Of a stretch of DNA of 51,091 nt, positions 19,386 through 27,983 are shown in pieces. A program made the translations under genes and the position numbers. Position 1 is the first letter of the stretch, and every line of letters begins with the position of its first letter. The notes below the pieces were generated by a model. That model was not told the origin of the DNA. It was given only the letters and a program-made list of their open reading frames with translations, and did no database searches. Source of the stretch: Pyronema omphalodes (lineage: Eukaryota; Ascomycota; Pezizomycetes; Pezizales; Pyronemataceae); contig JAJJXM010000126.1 in assembly GCA_024516155.1 (NCBI GenBank), forward strand, positions 1-51,091. Direction: 5' to 3'.

Positions 19386-20297
19386 GATGCCGACATCGGT
19401 GTTGTCCAGTTCGGCGATTTTTGCACTGGATCGAAGTTTATATTGGTGGCGTATGGCAGTCGCCGATAATCTCAATTTGCATTCAGTTGAAAGGTGTCCT
19501 TTTTTGGTACAGTAGTGACATAGGACGTCATCCTTCTTTGAAGACTTTGCTGGTTTGGAAGGACCGGCGCTCGATGATGCTGCGCGTTTGTTCGTAGATC
19601 GGTTCGCGTAGCATTCTTTTGTGTTGTGGGTGGAGCGTTTGCAGTGGTCGCACCACTTGGTAGTGGCAGCATGTGCTTCTCCATTCAAGAGTTCTTGATT
19701 AGCTTCCCACATGTGCTCGTGATCGTGGAGGATTTTCTGTAGCTCGTCAACAGCGATATTGTCCAGTTTTGCCAGCTCGTGCTTGGTAACTCCATAGGAG
19801 TCAGGGAGATTCGCAATCACAAAGTTAACAAGTTCCGTCTCGCTGATGTCCAGAACTGTTCCTGTCAGTGGAGTCTGGATATTTAGAAGATCGGTAATCC
19901 ATTTGGCCATGGACTGGCCGGGACTGGGTCTCGATCTCCAGAATTTAATCCAGAGGTTGCGTCTGCCCGAATTTGTTTTGGAGTTGTCGAATCGATTTTC
20001 GAGCTTGACCCACATCTCACGTGGGTTGTCAAGTCCCGTAATCACTCTGCGACAGGTAATGTCGCAATGGTCGAAGATGATCTGGGTGGCTTTAGCAGCC
20101 CTCTCATCGAAATATTGAAGGTCTCGCATCGCCTGTTGACTGGTCCCTCCGGGGGGACGTGTCTCTTTTCCATTAACAATGTTCCAGGCACTCTTACCGG
20201 CCAGGATAAAATGGATGGGGTCCTTCCATTGGGCGTAGTTTGCAACCGTAAGGATAGGACACTTTAGCGCGGTCGGTTCTTGAACTTCGTCGGCCAT
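19383..20297 (-). CDS. gag: copia element F Gag
   Basis: A 304-residue Gag starting at an ATG in good context (ACAATGGCC). The N-terminal part has the copia-type gag pattern (ANYAQWKDPIHFILAGKSAW, then FDHCDITCRRVITGLDN and FDNSKTNSGRRNL). Near the C-terminus are two CX2CX4HX4C knuckles, CDHCKRSTHNTKEC and CHYCTKKGHLSTEC, separated by a Ser/Lys/Ala-rich stretch. It ends with TGA at 19,383-19,385, followed by CTC in the same frame as protease. Confidence 0.94.
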   Translation of the reverse strand: MADEVQEPTALKCPILTVANYAQWKDPIHFILAGKSAWNIVNGKETRPPGGTSQQAMRDLQYFDERAAKATQIIFDHCDITCRRVITGLDNPREMWVKLENRFDNSKTNSGRRNLWIKFWRSRPSPGQSMAKWITDLLNIQTPLTGTVLDISETELVNFVIANLPDSYGVTKHELAKLDNIAVDELQKILHDHEHMWEANQELLNGEAHAATTKWCDHCKRSTHNTKECYANRSTNKRAASSSAGPSKPAKSSKKDDVLCHYCTKKGHLSTECKLRLSATAIRHQYKLRSSAKIAELDNTDVGI

Positions 20298-20382
20298 TGT
20301 GATGGATTAATGTATTAAAGAGAGAGGTAAATATGAGTAGAAATGATTAATAACGAGTAGAGGAATATGCAGTGTATACGCA

Positions 20383-20395
20383 AGGGCTCATAACC
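20383..20395 (-). other. F primer binding site, half-tRNA-iMet type
   Basis: Next to the 5' LTR the plus strand reads AGGGCTCATAACC, which is the anticodon arm of eukaryotic initiator tRNA-Met (CAT being the anticodon). Copia elements are known to prime from the 5' half of initiator tRNA cut in the anticodon arm, so the minus strand here is the matching primer site. Confidence 0.75.
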
Positions 20396-20555
20396 TGTCG
20401 AAGGTCACGAAGGCACTGAGAGAGAGAAGAAGTAGAGGTGGAGACCGATGTATTAACGAGTGTAGAGAGAGAAGACACAGAAGGAACAAGTGAGTGTCTA
20501 TACATAGAGTGGTCCACCTCTACCTAAGCACTAGGGCCTTAGGCGCACTTCAACA
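20396..20555 (-). repeat. 5' LTR of copia element F (160 bp)
   Basis: Apparently identical to 15,141-15,300, with TG...CA ends. It is followed by the TTACT target duplication at 20,556-20,560. Confidence 0.96.
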
Positions 20556-20678
20556 TTACTACTTTCAATATGATCTTTTCATCTCGCCGGTATGGCCCTA
20601 CGCTCGATATCATGTAGGCTGGTTCCGGATTGTCTGGTTCGGCGGAACTCTTCGTCCCCAGGAGTCCACCTTGTTCTT

Positions 20679-21761
20679 TTACTCCTGGGAATCCTCTTTT
20701 CCCGCTCTTTCTTCGACTTGTTCCTCGTCGATGTTGGCTTCTGTCGCCCGGTACGTTCTTCGTTCCCCCATTGGTTTCTTGTGGGGGCATTTGGCGGCAT
20801 AGTGGCCCGTTTTCCCGCAGTTGAAACACTCGTTGTTTTTTCGTCGTTTCTCTTCCTCGGTCCTATCCCTAGGCCTGCCCCTCCGAGTGGCATCCAGTTC
20901 CATCGGCTCGGGTTCCGAGAAGGTCGATCCCTGGTGGCCGTTCCTTGGATGGAAATTCTGGTACTGAGGTTCAAATCGGTTTTGCAGGGTCCGGAAATTG
21001 AACAACCGGTTGTCCAGTGCAATTGCTTTGTTTGCGAAATCGATTATCTTCGTCGGACGGGTCTCGAGGATGGCGAGTTGCCTTTGCACGTCCACATGAA
21101 GTCCATCGCTGAACTGATCAATGTAGATTTGGTCGTTGTAACGCAGGTCCGCGATAATTCTCTGGAACTCGGCCCAATACGCTGCGGCGGACCGATTTCC
21201 CTGACAGACACTCTTGAATTTCCTCCTCGCCACTTCCCTTGAATCCGCCTCTCCAAACGCTCTCGAGACGGCAGTCTTGAATGCCTCCCAGGTGGTGTAC
21301 GTGCTCCTCCCCCTTTCGATGGAGGGCTCAATCCATGACCACGCATTTCCCCGACACCGCGAACTGGCGTAATTAACTTTTTTAATGTCACTGCCGAACC
21401 TGTTTGGTTCACAGTTGAACTTCAGCTCGCACTGAGTTAGGAACGACCGAACCTTCGTCCTCTCGCCATGATAGAGTTCCGGATCCTCGACCTTGGGATT
21501 ACTGGTCGGAGAAGGTCGATAGGTGAGTTGTTGGAACAGTTGTTGAAGCTGCTCCTGGGTCATCACGACCGAAGGTGGCGTCATACCGCTCGTTCCTTGT
21601 TGAGAGGCCATTATGGATGCTATGTCCTCGGGAATCTGTACTGGTCCCGGTGAATCCGGAGTCTGTGGGCGGGATCGGTGTTCGGGGGTTACTGGGCTCG
21701 CTGGACCGGTGGCTTCCCTTTCGATAACCTCGCTCAGCTCCTGCAATCGGAACGGATCCAC
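20679..21761 (-). CDS. gag: element E Gag
   Basis: A Gag of about 360 codons. It has a Pro-rich N-terminal part and a gypsy capsid region (KVEDPELYHGERTKVRSFL, then TTWEAFKTAVSRAFGEADSR and AAYWAEFQRIIADL). It ends with one knuckle, CFNCGKTGHYAAKC, and an acidic tail. No ATG heads the frame: the first plausible codon (21,759-21,761) is GTG in context ACCGTGGAT, with a stop upstream, and the next in-frame ATG is about 50 codons in. It may have lost its ATG by one substitution, or use a non-AUG start. The TAA at 20,679-20,681 overlaps the pol frame. Confidence 0.92.
   Translation of the reverse strand: MDPFRLQELSEVIEREATGPASPVTPEHRSRPQTPDSPGPVQIPEDIASIMASQQGTSGMTPPSVVMTQEQLQQLFQQLTYRPSPTSNPKVEDPELYHGERTKVRSFLTQCELKFNCEPNRFGSDIKKVNYASSRCRGNAWSWIEPSIERGRSTYTTWEAFKTAVSRAFGEADSREVARRKFKSVCQGNRSAAAYWAEFQRIIADLRYNDQIYIDQFSDGLHVDVQRQLAILETRPTKIIDFANKAIALDNRLFNFRTLQNRFEPQYQNFHPRNGHQGSTFSEPEPMELDATRRGRPRDRTEEEKRRKNNECFNCGKTGHYAAKCPHKKPMGERRTYRATEANIDEEQVEERAGKEDSQE
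20697..20703 (-). promoter_or_regulatory. predicted -1 ribosomal frameshift site GGGAAAA (element E)
   Basis: On the minus strand the gag frame reads GCG GGA AAA GAG, so the heptamer G-GGA-AAA is in slippery phase, five codons before the gag stop. The -1 frame is open from there to the F insertion and, after removing F, in frame into the protease active site. It is the same heptamer and phase as in elements A and B. Confidence 0.75.
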
Positions 21762-21843
21762 GGTATTGGTTGTTTCTTATTTTTTCTTAGTTGTGGTTGA
21801 AGCCCTTCGTGCTTCCTTAGTTGTATCGGGTGTCGTTCGGAGG

Positions 21844-21853
21844 ACGCAATCAA
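21844..21853 (-). other. E primer site, complementary to its own LTR (self-priming)
   Basis: One base inside the 5' LTR, the minus strand reads TTGATTGCGT. This is the exact complement of ACGCAATCAA found in the LTR (22,153 down to 22,144), about 30 bp downstream of a TATA-like box at 22,181-22,187. No tRNA end (TGG...) is visible at this place. This is the arrangement known for Tf1-type self-primed elements. Confidence 0.65.
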
Positions 21854-21854
21854 A

Positions 21855-22601
21855 TGTCAGAATCCGGCTAAACACGGTCGACAGGCGATACAACCGTCGG
21901 ATTGCTATGCAATCGGGTTCGGCTCTGGACTTCTAGGTGAGTTAGTCACGGGCTCAGGCAGTACTTACCTTGTACACAGGATGTCCCTGCAGCGTTGCCT
22001 CTGATAGAATCGTCGGATGGGGATCTGGGTGGGAGGATAGGTGGGTATTCGGGATGGGTAAGTATGTTGGGATGGGCTGGGTTTGCGGTCACGGTTTAGA
22101 TGATAGAACTGCAGTGTGTAGATAGGATTGTGTAGATAGATAATTGATTGCGTACTAGACTAATGAAATACAAATGTCCCCTTATATCCCTTTGTCCCTG
22201 TGCTCATGTGATTTCCCAACTTATCTGACCAGCAGATATTCCATCCATCATGAGACACCCTTCGCTCCACCGTGACTCCCAAAACCTAACTAAAACACAA
22301 TACAAACATAAACCAAAACATAATACAAAACATAAGCAAAACATAATACAAAACATAAGCAAAACACAATACAAAACATAAGCAAAACATATTCCAAACC
22401 TCGAGGAAACCCTCCTCGTTCCACCCCGCACTTACCCCCTTGTCCCTCGCTTAACCCTAACTCCTCTCGCCTAGCCCTAGCTCCACCTCTTCGCTTAAAC
22501 CCTAACCGTGACGTACGCCATCCCCAGCGTCACACCCACGAACCACAGCCCAGCTGTGGTTACAATCCCTCCCAGAAGCATATCCCTAGCGGTTCGTGAC
22601 A
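21855..22601 (-). repeat. 5' LTR of element E (747 bp)
   Basis: Same length as the 3' LTR with four differences seen (near 21,870, 22,188, 22,231 and 22,530). Its first bases in the element's direction again encode the ORF3 tail peptide, here with T instead of K. Because E sits in D1 gag, that tail happens to be fused in frame to D1 gag. Confidence 0.95.
22294..22397. repeat. A-rich tandem repeat inside E 5' LTR
   Basis: Second copy of the AAAACATAATAC / AAAACATAAGC array seen at 9,827-9,930. Confidence 0.85.
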
Positions 22602-22606
22602 TGTAT

Positions 22607-23424
22607 GAATCATCTGAGTCTTCGCCGTCCGAAGGATCAGATGGTGGTGGCGGAGGTGGTGGGAGTCCCCCACCTGGTGGTTTACTGCCCCTACAACCAT
22701 TTCTACCGTTGTCTGCCGGGATTCCATCTTCTGATGGAGGCAAGGGGACTTCTGGTGCTCTTCCAAGTGAGGGAGGTCTAGGAGTCATCTCCTCATGCAT
22801 AGCCTCAGTCAAGGACTTAGCATCGAAATGCTCCTTCTTCTGGATCTTAGACATAACAAGGCCAATAACCTTGTTTACCAACTCCAATTTTTCCTCCTCT
22901 CTCTGTTCCTCATAATCCAGCAGACGTTGCTGGTGCACCTCTTCAGCTCTAGAAAGAGCTGCAATCCGTCTATCCCTCTGCTCATCATCTTGTTCCCGAA
23001 TGGCATCTTGTGTATTTTTCTGAAAGGCCCAATCCTCGATTTCCTTGTTGATCTGTAGTTGCCTCTGGCCAAAGGCTTCGAGGATGGCATTGGTTGTCTG
23101 AATGCCGTGGTTGAGTCTCTCTGCAGCCGCTTGATTGGCTGCCTCTTTGGTTTTAGTGTCCGTGGCAAGTTCGCCAATTGTCCTCCAAACTTGGCCGGCA
23201 AAGTCGTTGCTGGCCTGAACGAGTCTGGTAACGGTTTGAAGGTTGACCTCCTGGTCAAGGTTGCCCTTCCTTGCTAGGATGTCGTAAGCTTTCTGCATCC
23301 CGTGGGCCATCTCCTGGTAGAGTCCCTTCATCCGTTGTAATTCCTCATTCATTGCAGCTGGTGATCCAGCTGCTTCCATCAATCTCTTAATGTCCTCCTC
23401 AGTCGAATTCATCCTTTCCATCAT
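22607..23424 (-). pseudogene. gag: element D1 gag, N-terminal part (coiled-coil), cut by E
   Basis: From ATG at 23,422-23,424 the frame encodes a long helical, Glu/Gln/Arg-rich region (EELQRMKGLYQEMAHGMQKA, QQRLLDYEEQREEEKLELVN), which looks like a coiled coil. A run of prolines and an acidic end follow (GEDSDDSY). At TGTAT the inserted E begins; without E, the frame continues at 9,387. By chance the present frame runs into the E LTR and ends with the ORF3 tail peptide (stop at 22,495). I do not recognise a specific gag subfamily. Confidence 0.85.
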
Positions 23425-23938
23425 TAAAATCACCCAGTGTGGTACTTCGCCTAGGTGAAGGGTGGTGCCATGATGAACCCTTGGTTATCCCACAGAGGTG
23501 ACTTCCTCCCAAGAGCGTGGACGGGTGATGCTGACAGTGTCAGCCATAGGCGCATCAAGTCCGTCGTCGTGGGTAGCACCGCCGGTGAGTCTGCGTGAGG
23601 CCATTGTAGATTGAAGTTTTCGTTTGTAGTTTCTAGAGGAGTGTTGGTGTTTCTTGCCCTAGAAGAGGGTCTTCCGTAATCGTGTCGAAAAGTAAACTTA
23701 GTAGCTTGAGCCTTAAGTTTATAGTGTGAACCTGGGTATTGTGGCTTTCAATACAGAGGTTTGTCCGATCAGTTAACGCTTCGTTCGCAAGATAGATAAC
23801 TAATAGATTTTCCCAAGAGCTAGGAAATGCAACTAATCGATCACAGGCCGAATAAACTTAAGGGTCTCTGTTGAGGTATTGGTGTTCGAAAGGTAACGTC
23901 GTAGGTAGAGATCAGGTTGCTGATGCTGGAGGAGACGG
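23425..23938 (-). other. D1 leader between 5' LTR and gag
   Basis: Non-coding leader. A segment around 23,733-23,790 (GTGTGAACCTGGGTATTG...AGAGGTTTGTCCGATCAG) is repeated at 41,128-41,180 beside element I. No tRNA-type or LTR-complementary primer site was found next to the LTR; on the minus strand the bases there read CCGTCTCCTCC. Confidence 0.6.
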
Positions 23939-25607
23939 TGGGAAGACTTAGGGTCTTTTATAGACTTTCGTCTACAAGTTCGCCAAGACTTCCCAAGGGA
24001 ACCAACTTCCAAACTAAGCTCAGGAGATAAGACGTGAGTCAATTCTTTGACAAATCTGCTGATGGCCCGCATCATGCTGCATGCGCAATTATATTAATTG
24101 CTCACTTGCATGATGACCTTCGTTGTCAGGGACACGAGAACGGACGTTCAAGGGACACACTGAACACTACCGGAAAGAGGGACTAGGCAGGTTCCGGAAC
24201 GGGGAACGGCAGGACAAGGACCGAAGTGCTCGTCAGACGGACGGCACACTAAACAGGGACAGGGACAAGGACAAGAGTGACGTAGGACTTAAGAGAGGAA
24301 TTCTTATATTAGGAGTCAGGAGAAGACACAAGACGTTCGATGGAGAATCTCAACAACGGGGAGGCAAGCCTCCTTATGTACAAAGGGGCGGCCAGCACTC
24401 TTGCTGGGCCGTCATACAATCATCGCTACATGAGCTTCCGTTCTCCATCGATTCAACTGCGACGCCACAGCTCTCCAGCTGGTGGTACGTCATCCATCAT
24501 CAATCATTCTCTCAGTCAACATGGCACGGCACACACAACAACACAACAACAACGCAACACGGCAAGACAACGGCACGATCTCAATCAACAACCACGACAA
24601 CATGGTGACGCAACACAACGGCTCGTCAGCCGTGTGCCGTGACATTCGTGTCAGATTAATCCTTGACATTCCTTGCCGTGCTACCACACCTTCCAATCAG
24701 GTATTGGGGTTAAGCGCTCAGTGGAGGGTGACTCTACTTGAGCGCATAATGCAGTGACTCCTCTGATAATGACATGTGAGTCATATATCTTATGAGTCGT
24801 CTTGATCATGGATCTGCCTAGAGAATTTCGATTGCGAGTGAAGGAATCTGACATCATAAGGCGTACCATGCCCTACCGGAGCGTACTGCCCCGTCACATT
24901 CCTGTGTGATGTCATTTGCCCCACCTGCGCACACTTGCGCGCAGCCACACTCTGGTGTGTACGCAAACGCCGTCTTATCTTGCAGTTGGTAGTCATTGGC
25001 TCAAGGTCGCGTCATATCAATCCCATCCAACAGTTTCCCTGAATGATGTTCCTTGCGGCAGAACGTCGTCTCATGCTGATGCAATCCTGACCCTTGTCCT
25101 GCGCTCCACTCCTGTTGGCTGACTAGACTCTGCCTTCTTCCTTGGCCGACTATCCATCCAACTCAGACCTCGGATGATCCCATTGGCCTGCCTTGCATAC
25201 TCCTGAGAATTCCCTTCTCTTGCAAGCCCTCTGGTAGCCGTGCTTGGTGGAACACAACCTCAAGTATAAGGAGGTGTCCCTTCGCCGTCGTCTTCTGTTC
25301 TCCATCAGCGTGGTCTGTAGTTTTCTCATGGGTAAGTCGACACCCATGAGGTAAGTTGTTCCTCGTTCCCATCCATCTGTGATCCTCCCAAACTGACAGT
25401 GAATAACAGGGAGCGACGCCTCGGGCAGGGATCCTCGTGAGGTCCTTTCGGAAAGTCACGAATCACGTGACGTGGCTAGCTGGAGCTCCTCAGGGGGTTC
25501 CGGCCCGGGATACTAACCTTATTATTCATTCTCCTGTCGAGTTTGCCATGTTCTCTAAATGTTATACATGTTACCTATTCTATACTCACACAATATAGGG
25601 TGTGACA
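23939..25607 (-). repeat. 5' LTR of element D1, split by a solo LTR
   Basis: Without the nested 521-bp LTR and one TTCGT it is about 1,143 bp, matching the 3' LTR. The right end is ...GGGTGTGACA at 25,607. The left end is set at TGGGAAGAC because the two D copies diverge a few bases before it, but D3 also shares GAGACGG just outside, so this boundary is uncertain by about 7 bp. Confidence 0.85.
24124..24644 (-). mobile_element. solo LTR of the A/B family
   Basis: 521 bp, TGTCAGGGACACG...GTGCCGTGACA on the plus strand, flanked by TTCGT on both sides (24,119-24,123 and 24,645-24,649). It was left by recombination between the LTRs of an A/B element inserted in the D1 5' LTR. It is somewhat diverged from the B LTRs. 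Confidence 0.95.
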
Positions 25608-25619
25608 CCTTGTGACGTT

Positions 25620-26826
25620 TGGTAGTCCATTACGGTGGAATCAACGCTGGGACGATCAAGGACCGTTAACCCCTTCCCCTGATCTAGGATACCTTAATGA
25701 ATCTTTCAAGAGCTACGTGTTTTACTAAGCTCTACATTAGGGGTGCGTACAGTTTAATACGTATGGCAAATGGGGAAGAATGGAAGACCGCTTTTCGCAG
25801 CCGGTACGGATTATTCGAATCATTGGTTATGCCCTTTGGGCTCACCAATGGCCCTGCAAAGTTTCAAAATGTCATTAACGTCGTACTGGCACCATATCTT
25901 GATTGTTCTTGTACTGCCTATCTGGATGATACCCTGATCCATTCGGATAATCCCGAAAAACATAAACAACATGTTAAATTGGTCGTCAAAGCATTTGAAA
26001 AAGCCGGATTACACCTCAAGCCGGAGAAATGCGAGTTCCATCAGAAGGAAGTAAAGTACTTCGGACTTATCATCAGTACAGAAGGAATAAAGATGGACCC
26101 TGAGAAGATTACTGCAGTGCGGGATTGGGAATCCCCCCAAAACCTCAAGGATGTTACAGCGTTTTTGGGTTTTGCGAACTTCTACCGACGTTTCGTTCAG
26201 AACTATCCAAAGACAGTCCAACCTCTCACGTTGCTCACACGAAAAGGAGTTCCTTTCGTCCGGTCGCAACCACAACAACAGGCATTTGAAGGATTGAAAA
26301 TACATTTACATCCACCCCGGTCAAGGCCCATTTCGACCCGGACCGGGATGTTATTGTCGAAACGGACTCGTCTGATTATCTCTCTGCCGAAGTACTTGCT
26401 CAGTATGATGATGAGGGAATCTTACATCCTATTGCTTATTTGTCAAAGAAACACTCCCCTGCCGAGTGTAATTATGAGATGAATGATAAGGAACTCATGG
26501 CAATTGTCTGGGCCTTTGAAGAACGGCGCCCCGAATAGCAGTCTGTTATTAACCCAATTCGAGTATTCTCAGATCATAAGAACCTTGAATATTTTACCTC
26601 GACAAAGATCCTGAACCGCCGTGAATCCCGTTGGTCCGAAGTTTTGTCTCAGTTTAATCTCAAGATTGTTTACCGTTCCGGCACCACAGGAGGTAAACCA
26701 GACGCACTGACTCGTCAATCCGGCGATCTGCACAAAGAGGGGGCTGAACGCTCCCTAGGGAATCATACAACGAGTATCAAGCCTGAGGATATCCTTCACG
26801 TTGCGGCTGTTGTCCCCAGAACATAA
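25620..26826 (+). pseudogene. pol: element C reverse transcriptase and RNase H, decayed
   Basis: The 5' end is the D1 insertion point. Recognisable RT residues are GTIKDR then PLPLI (with TAA and TAG interrupting), [47 protein letters not shown] and [11 protein letters not shown], in a frame open over 25,697-26,482. RNase H follows in shifted frames: [16 protein letters not shown] residues near 26,360, [20 protein letters not shown] near 26,450-26,510, then a [20 protein letters not shown] near 26,570-26,625 and [13 protein letters not shown] in 26,644-26,826. It is clearly non-functional. Confidence 0.9.
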
Positions 26827-27983
26827 CAAACAGTAACAGCGGACTCACAACAAACGATAATACCGGACCCACAACGAACAAACCCCACCTTATCCCAGAT
26901 CTCCACGGACGCCTACGATAAAGACCCATTCACTACTAAGGTTAATGAAATGCTAAACAATAACATCCGTCATTGTAGAGGCATTACACTGGCACAATGC
27001 ACGGTACACAATAACCGTTTATTCTACCGGGGATGTATATGGGTCCCGAGTTACGAACCCCTACGACTACATCTAATGCAACAAGACCACGACTCTTCTA
27101 CGGCTGGACACCCAGGTAGATCTGAAACATTAGAACACCGGTCGAGAACCTATACTCGGCCTCAGATGAGAACAGACGTGGAAATATACATTCGAAATTG
27201 TTATACCTGCCAACGTTCGAAACCTACCGGACATGCCCCGTTTGGTATTCTACGCCCACTACCTATTCCAGATAGACCCTGGCAAGACATATCAATGGAC
27301 TTCGTTCCAGGATTACCATGGCCTAATGGCTGTGACGCAATTGGGGTGGTGGTAGACAGATTAACCGAAGGACGACATGCAATCGCCTGACAAACGGATA
27401 TCGATGCAAAGGAATTATCGTCTTTGTTTATTACCTACATCTTCCGATCGCATGGACTCCCCCTTACCATTATCTCTGATCGAGGACCCCAATTTGCTGC
27501 TCTGTTTTGGAAGAATATCTGTCGACGTTTGGGAATCGAGCCTAGATTATCTACGGCATTCCATCCAGAAACAGAGGGACAAACAGAAGGAATGAACGCT
27601 ATTATGGAACAATATCTTCGAGCCCACGTCAACTATTTTCAGGATAATTGGGCCGAAGGGTTACCATTAGCAGAATTCGCTGCAAACAATCAAGCGTCCG
27701 AGACAACAGGAACTTCCCCATTCTTTGCGAATACAGGATCCGACCCCCGTTGCCAATTCGATTTACCCCCAGCAGCAACAAACCACGTTAACGATCGACG
27801 GGACCTCACAACATCTAAAACCCTTTCCGAAATCCATAACCATCTAGGAGCTGAAATCAACAGAGCTAACCTACGTTGTCCAGGAAACGCCGATAAACAT
27901 CGACTCCCGTCACCAAATTATCAGCCTGGAGATTTGGTATGCATGAACGCCAGCAATTGGTAAACTCGCCGACCCTCCCGGAA
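26827..27983 (+). pseudogene. pol: element C integrase, decayed, cut by solo LTR G
   Basis: The zinc region (QDHDSSTAGHPGRSETL then CYTCQRSK) and the start of the core (ISMDFVPGLPWPNGCDAIG) are in 26,950-27,390. The rest of the core (IISDRGPQFAALFWKN, HPETEGQTEGMNA) is in 27,424-27,963. A TGA at about 27,388-27,390 and a frame change separate them, and E is replaced by G in the third catalytic motif (TEGMNA where TERMNA is usual). A TAA at 27,961 precedes the RRPSR motif. G was inserted at CGGAA right after it. Confidence 0.9.

Larger units (their letters stand above)
15141..20555 (-). mobile_element. Ty1/copia element F, complete, recent
   Basis: This 5,415-bp minus-strand element has two 160-bp LTRs in which I see no difference and the target duplication TTACT (15,136-15,140 and 20,556-20,560). 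Domain order is gag, protease, integrase, RT, RNase H, which is the copia order. It is the innermost and youngest layer of the nest, inserted into the gag-protease spacer of E. An in-frame TGA lies between gag and protease, and the reading frame is broken in the linker between integrase and RT. Confidence 0.96.
9388..22601 (-). mobile_element. Ty3/gypsy element E with third gene ORF3, interrupted by copia F
   Basis: E is a complete minus-strand element delimited by 747-bp LTRs (9,388-10,134 and 21,855-22,601) and by the target duplication TGTAT (9,383-9,387 and 22,602-22,606). Without F it is about 7.8 kb. Gene order on the minus strand is gag, (-1 frameshift) protease, acidic repeat linker, RT, RNase H, integrase, chromodomain, ORF3. 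I count 4 differences between the LTRs, so it is a fairly young insertion. Pol carries a few frameshifts and a stop. It was inserted in D1 gag and later received F at TTACT in the gag-protease spacer. Confidence 0.95.
5791..25607 (-). mobile_element. Ty3/gypsy element D1, old, internally deleted, host of A, E and a solo LTR
   Basis: D1 is recognised by its two long LTRs (5,791-6,925 visible, and 23,939-25,607) and by gag and integrase pieces between them on the minus strand. It sits in the RT region of element C, which resumes at 25,608; CCTTG at 25,608-25,612 would be the right target duplication, while the left one is outside the window. It carries A in its 3' LTR, E in gag, and an A/B-family solo LTR in its 5' LTR. 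PR, RT, RNase H and most of integrase are missing through a deletion at 8,022/8,023. The two LTRs differ at many sites, so it is older than E, F and B. Confidence 0.88.

Noticed and set aside
20592..21242. Long plus-strand frame opposite E gag
   Set aside because: Antisense shadow of gag; the minus strand carries the capsid pattern and CCHC knuckle.
24123..24608. Arg/Asp-rich frame starting in the A/B LTR (also near 29,336-30,073 and 35,462-35,953)
   Set aside because: Present in each LTR copy on the antisense strand, without conserved phase at its end and dominated by simple-sequence TTTTT/QQQ codons; no support for a protein.
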